Positions 61,150 to 64,000 of a stretch of 64,000 bases of DNA are shown here, in pieces. Within the stretch, counting starts at the first letter, position 1; every line of letters begins with the position of its first letter. Under the pieces are notes generated by a model. It worked only from the letters and a program-made list of their open reading frames with translations. It made no database searches and was not told where the DNA came from. The stretch lies in contig NZ_VFEV01000014.1 of assembly GCF_007858275.1 (NCBI RefSeq), positions 1 to 64,000 on the forward strand. Direction: 5' to 3'. Origin of the DNA: Pseudomonas proteolytica (lineage in GTDB: Bacteria > Pseudomonadota > Gammaproteobacteria > Pseudomonadales > Pseudomonadaceae). Position numbers and translations under genes: made by a program.

Positions 61150-62388
61150 ATGAAAGACCAAGACCAGAACGACAGCCAGGAAATCGGCCCAGCAGGCGAG
61201 AAACTGCAAAAAGTCCTCGCCCGTATCGGCGTCGGCTCGCGTCGCGACGTGGAAGCCTGGATCACCCAGAAGCGCATCAAGGTCAACGGCGTCGAGGCCA
61301 CCCTTGGCCAGCGCGTCGACCTGCATGACGCGATCACCATTGATGGCAAGGTCATCAAACGTGAAGAGGCCGCCGAATCGGTGCGCCGCGTGATCATGTA
61401 CAACAAGCCCGACGGCGAGATCTGCACCCGCGACGACCCGGAAGGCCGTCCCACCGTGTTCGACAAGATGCCCAAGCCCAAAGAAGGCCGTTGGATCAAC
61501 ATCGGTCGCCTGGACATCAACACCACCGGTTTGCTGATGTTCACCACCGACGGTGAACTGGCCAACCGCCTGATGCACCCGTCCTACGAGATGGACCGTG
61601 AATATGCGGTGCGTGTACGTGGTGAAGTCGATGACGAGATGATCGAGCGCCTCAAGGCTGGCGTCGTGCTGGAAGACGGCCCGGCCAAGTTCACCGACAT
61701 CAAGCAGGCTCCAGGTGGCGAAGGTTTCAACCACTGGTACCACTGCGTGGTGATGGAAGGGCGTAACCGTGAAGTACGTCGCCTGTGGGAATCCCAGGGC
61801 CTGGTGGTCAGCCGCCTGAAGCGCGTGCGTTTTGGCCCGGTGTTCCTCAACTCTGACCTGCCGATGGGGCGCTGGCGCGAAATGAGCCAGTACGAAGTCG
61901 ACATCCTCAGTGCGGAAGTGGGCCTGACCCCGGTGGCCATGCCGCAGATGAACGCCAAGAGCAAAGACAAGCTGGAGCGTATGCAGCGTAAATCGTCGCG
62001 CCCAGTGGCTCGCACCGAGCGCGTTGCCCGCACTCTGCGCCCGGCGCTGGATGCACCGGCCACTGGCGGTCGTATTTCCCGTCAGCCGCAGATCGAGGGT
62101 GATCGTCGCCCATCGGCTCCGGCCCGTCAGGATGGCGAGCGTGCGCCGCGTACTCCACGTCCGGCCGGTCGTGGCGAAGCGCCAACAGGTGGCCGCAGCA
62201 ACCGAGGCGATGCAGGCCGCGGTGCGCCGCAGACCGATCGTCCAGCCGAAGGCGCCAAGCGCCCAGCCAAGCCAGCGCCGAAAAAGCGCCCTGGGCTCAA
62301 ACTGGTGGCTGACGAGCCATCGGGCAAGCGCCGTGGTGCACCGGCAGGTTCCGGGCAGCGTCCGGGCTTTGGTCGCAAGAAGCCTTAA
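61150..62388 (+). CDS. rluB: 23S rRNA pseudouridine synthase RluB
   Basis: A 412-residue synthase that isomerises U2605 of 23S rRNA. It has an N-terminal S4 RNA-binding domain (EKLQKVLARIGVGSRRDVEA), the catalytic Asp in GRLDINTTGLLMFTTDGELA, and the conserved EGRNREVRRLWES. A long basic tail rich in Arg, Pro, Gly and Ala (about 275-412), common in pseudomonads, follows; it is probably disordered and RNA-binding. ATG 61150 has GGAGGTG upstream. A strong terminator closes the gene. Confidence 0.95.
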   Translation: MKDQDQNDSQEIGPAGEKLQKVLARIGVGSRRDVEAWITQKRIKVNGVEATLGQRVDLHDAITIDGKVIKREEAAESVRRVIMYNKPDGEICTRDDPEGRPTVFDKMPKPKEGRWINIGRLDINTTGLLMFTTDGELANRLMHPSYEMDREYAVRVRGEVDDEMIERLKAGVVLEDGPAKFTDIKQAPGGEGFNHWYHCVVMEGRNREVRRLWESQGLVVSRLKRVRFGPVFLNSDLPMGRWREMSQYEVDILSAEVGLTPVAMPQMNAKSKDKLERMQRKSSRPVARTERVARTLRPALDAPATGGRISRQPQIEGDRRPSAPARQDGERAPRTPRPAGRGEAPTGGRSNRGDAGRGAPQTDRPAEGAKRPAKPAPKKRPGLKLVADEPSGKRRGAPAGSGQRPGFGRKKP

Positions 62389-62424
62389 GGGCTGCGGCAA
62401 GTTTTAAGCTGCGAGCGGTAAGAG

Positions 62425-62457
62425 AAAACGCCAACCCTGAGGGTTGGCGTTTTTTTT
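62425..62457 (+). terminator. Terminator after rluB
   Basis: ACGCCAACCC pairs with GGGTTGGCGT around TGA and is followed by eight T. Confidence 0.95.
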
Positions 62458-62469
62458 GCGTCGGACTTT

Positions 62470-62571
62470 GTGCAGGAGCGAGCTTGCTCGCGAAAAAACC
62501 AGAGCTGTCACGCTTATCCAGGATGAACGCGGTGCTCGGGCGTTTGCCGCGAGTAGGCTTGTTCCTACAGA
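62470..62571. repeat. Degenerate REP pair
   Basis: GCAGGAGCGAGCTTGCTCGCG on the left faces a decayed CGCGAGTAGGCTTGTTCCTA on the right; both belong to the REP family but with several mismatches. Confidence 0.6.
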
Positions 62572-62875
62572 TGATGGCAAGCCCGGTCGTCATGAATGTC
62601 TTCCGCGCTGTAACAATTATTTTACGCAGGGCCTGAGCCTACGCCTGTCTTGGTCTCGTGGTTTTTTATCTGTAAAGAAAACTTGCCGATCGGTCAACAA
62701 TCTCCCCGGCAAGGCTCCCTAACCAATCGAGCGGTGTACAATGCGCCGCGTTTTACTGTGACCCCCCTTGCATACCCATGCAAAAGGCCTTCAAGGCTGG
62801 CTGCCTTGTTAACTCCGCCTGGCCACAAGCCGGACGGGTTCGATTTCGTCACAGATAAAAACAAACAGGTGACGC

Positions 62876-62938
62876 ATGACCGTAAGAAAGACGCTGAACT
62901 CCTGGTGCCTGCGCTGGGGTTTGATCGGCGCTGCTTGA
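62876..62938 (+). CDS. Candidate Trp-containing leader peptide of the permease
   Basis: A 20-codon ORF (MTVRKTLNSW, then CLRWGLIGAA) starts at ATG 62876 with AGGTG four bases upstream and stops 60 bases before the permease. It has two Trp codons (10 and 14) in a short chain, and a hairpin (GCTGCTTGA / TCAAAGCAGC, 62930-62955) overlaps its stop codon. This looks like a leader for translation-coupled control of an aromatic amino-acid permease. Reading-frame chance is not excluded. Confidence 0.45.
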   Translation: MTVRKTLNSWCLRWGLIGAA

Positions 62939-62998
62939 GTCGGTTTCAAAGCAGCATCGTGTAATCAACATCATCAAACCTTGCGTGAGACCCTTTTC

Positions 62999-64000
62999 AT
63001 GAGTGCAAACAACTCGCCTTCAGGTGAACTGAAGCGCGGCCTGAAAAATCGTCATATCCAATTGATCGCCCTCGGTGGCGCGATCGGTACCGGCCTGTTC
63101 CTGGGCTCGGCGGGGGTGCTGAAGTCAGCCGGCCCGTCGATGATCCTCGGCTATGCCATCTGCGGCTTTATCGCCTTCATGATCATGCGCCAACTGGGCG
63201 AAATGATCGTCGAAGAGCCAGTAGCCGGCTCCTTCAGCCATTTTGCCCACAAGTACTGGGGCGGTTTCGCGGGCTTTTTGTCGGGCTGGAACTGCTGGAT
63301 CCTTTATATCCTGGTGGGCATGTCGGAGCTGACGGCCGTCGGCAAGTACGTGCACTACTGGTGGCCGGAGATTCCGACCTGGGTCTCGGCGGCGGCATTT
63401 TTCGTGCTGATCAACGTGATCAACCTGGCCAACGTCAAAGTGTTTGGCGAGGCCGAGTTCTGGTTTGCGATTATCAAGGTGGTGGCGATTGTCGGCATGA
63501 TCGCCCTGGGCAGCTATCTGCTGGTCAGCGGCACCGGCGGGCCGCAGGCGTCGGTGAGCAACCTGTGGGAACACGGCGGGTTCTTCCCCCATGGCGTCGG
63601 TGGGTTGGTGATGGCCATGGCGATCATCATGTTCTCGTTTGGCGGCCTGGAAATGCTCGGCTTTACCGCCGCTGAAGCGGACCAGCCACGGACCGTGATC
63701 CCCAAGGCGATCAATCAAGTGATCTACCGCATCCTGATTTTCTACATTGGCGCCCTGGTGGTGCTGTTGTCGCTGACGCCATGGGACAGCCTGCTGGTGA
63801 CCTTGAACGCGTCCGGCGATGCCTATAGCGGCAGCCCGTTCGTGCAGGTGTTCTCGATGCTGGGCAGCAACACTGCCGCGCATATCCTCAACTTTGTGGT
63901 GTTGACGGCGGCGCTGTCGGTGTACAACAGCGGCACCTACTGCAACAGCCGCATGCTGCTGGGCATGGCCGAACAAGGCGACGCCCCGGCGGCGTTGGCG
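62999..64000 (+). CDS. Amino-acid permease, AroP-like (cut at window end)
   Basis: The first 334 codons of an APC-superfamily transporter. The N terminus ELKRGLKNRHIQLIALGGAI then GTGLFLGSAGVLKSAGPSM is that of the AAT family (AroP/PheP/ProY). About nine membrane helices are seen before the window ends; the sixth-helix region has FGGLEMLGFTAAEADQPR. The nearest family feel is AroP (aromatic amino acids), which the Trp-containing leader ORF would fit; the substrate is inferred. ATG 62999 has GTGAGA about 12 bases upstream. The 3' end is outside the window. Confidence 0.88.
   Translation, partial: MSANNSPSGELKRGLKNRHIQLIALGGAIGTGLFLGSAGVLKSAGPSMILGYAICGFIAFMIMRQLGEMIVEEPVAGSFSHFAHKYWGGFAGFLSGWNCWILYILVGMSELTAVGKYVHYWWPEIPTWVSAAAFFVLINVINLANVKVFGEAEFWFAIIKVVAIVGMIALGSYLLVSGTGGPQASVSNLWEHGGFFPHGVGGLVMAMAIIMFSFGGLEMLGFTAAEADQPRTVIPKAINQVIYRILIFYIGALVVLLSLTPWDSLLVTLNASGDAYSGSPFVQVFSMLGSNTAAHILNFVVLTAALSVYNSGTYCNSRMLLGMAEQGDAPAALA

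Larger units (their letters stand above)
62389..62998. other. Intergenic region and permease leader (610 bases)
   Basis: It contains the rluB terminator, the degenerate REP pair, a TACAAT -10-like hexamer (62737-62742), a palindrome TTGCAT-ACCC-ATGCAA (62768-62783), a small hairpin CAAGGC/GCCTTG (about 62793-62809), and a candidate leader ORF (62876-62938). Confidence 0.6.

Overview
The window looks like chromosome from a Pseudomonas of the fluorescens group. Evidence: high GC, dispersed REP/REPIN palindromes, the order oprD / HIT / slyX / cold-shock / dps / aspS / yebC / ruvCAB / tol-pal / queEC / tRNA-Lys known from pseudomonads, and an arcDABC operon with an ANR-type promoter. This is inferred from protein families and synteny; no search was run. 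No IS, prophage or CRISPR array was seen.

Layout. 1-5.6 kb: end of a compound palindromic repeat, a leftward group (PanE-like reductase, sensor kinase, cobalamin adenosyltransferase), then yajQ and an mscS-type channel. 5.6-10.8 kb: an OprD porin, a HIT protein, slyX, a membrane-anchored cold-shock protein, a Dps ferritin, a ribbon-helix-helix protein and an FmdB zinc ribbon. 10.8-23.1 kb: core information and envelope genes: aspS, yebC, ruvCAB (Holliday junction processing), ybgC-tolQRAB-pal-cpoB (envelope constriction), queE-queC (queuosine precursor) and tRNA-Lys(TTT).

23.2-29.3 kb: a variable segment between tRNA-Lys and nadA. It carries a divergent LysR/LysE-exporter pair with a perfect LysR-type palindrome, a lipoprotein of unknown function, an Xre-RES toxin-antitoxin pair, and lldD with a divergent LysR regulator. 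29.4-31.3 kb: nadA, an RDD membrane protein and a small cold-shock protein.

31.7-44.2 kb: a leftward glycine cleavage/serine deaminase operon (gcvH-gcvP-sdaA-gcvT) with a sigma-54 promoter and GcsR-like enhancer sites. Its probable activator gcsR lies 5 kb away, separated from it by one giant gene (1550 aa) resembling the Pseudomonas dermonecrotic-toxin-domain (DUF6543) proteins.

44.2-51.8 kb: the arginine deiminase operon arcD-arcA-arcB-arcC plus a DUF5064 gene, an ANR box at -41.5, and a second divergent arcD paralogue. 51.9-56.4 kb: a CoA-transferase and a Cpx-like system (response regulator, LTxxQ periplasmic protein, sensor kinase). 56.5-62.4 kb: yciI, yciB, a PHP phosphoesterase, a YciO protein, scpA-scpB (chromosome segregation), a DUF1289 protein and rluB. 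62.4-64 kb: a long leader holding a candidate 20-codon leader peptide, then an amino-acid permease cut by the window end.

The points most worth a second look are the two copies of a hairpin-containing element with its loop in opposite orientations, the giant toxin-like gene between the glycine operon and its regulator, the Trp-containing leader ORF before the permease, and the predicted GcsR/sigma-54 and ANR promoters.
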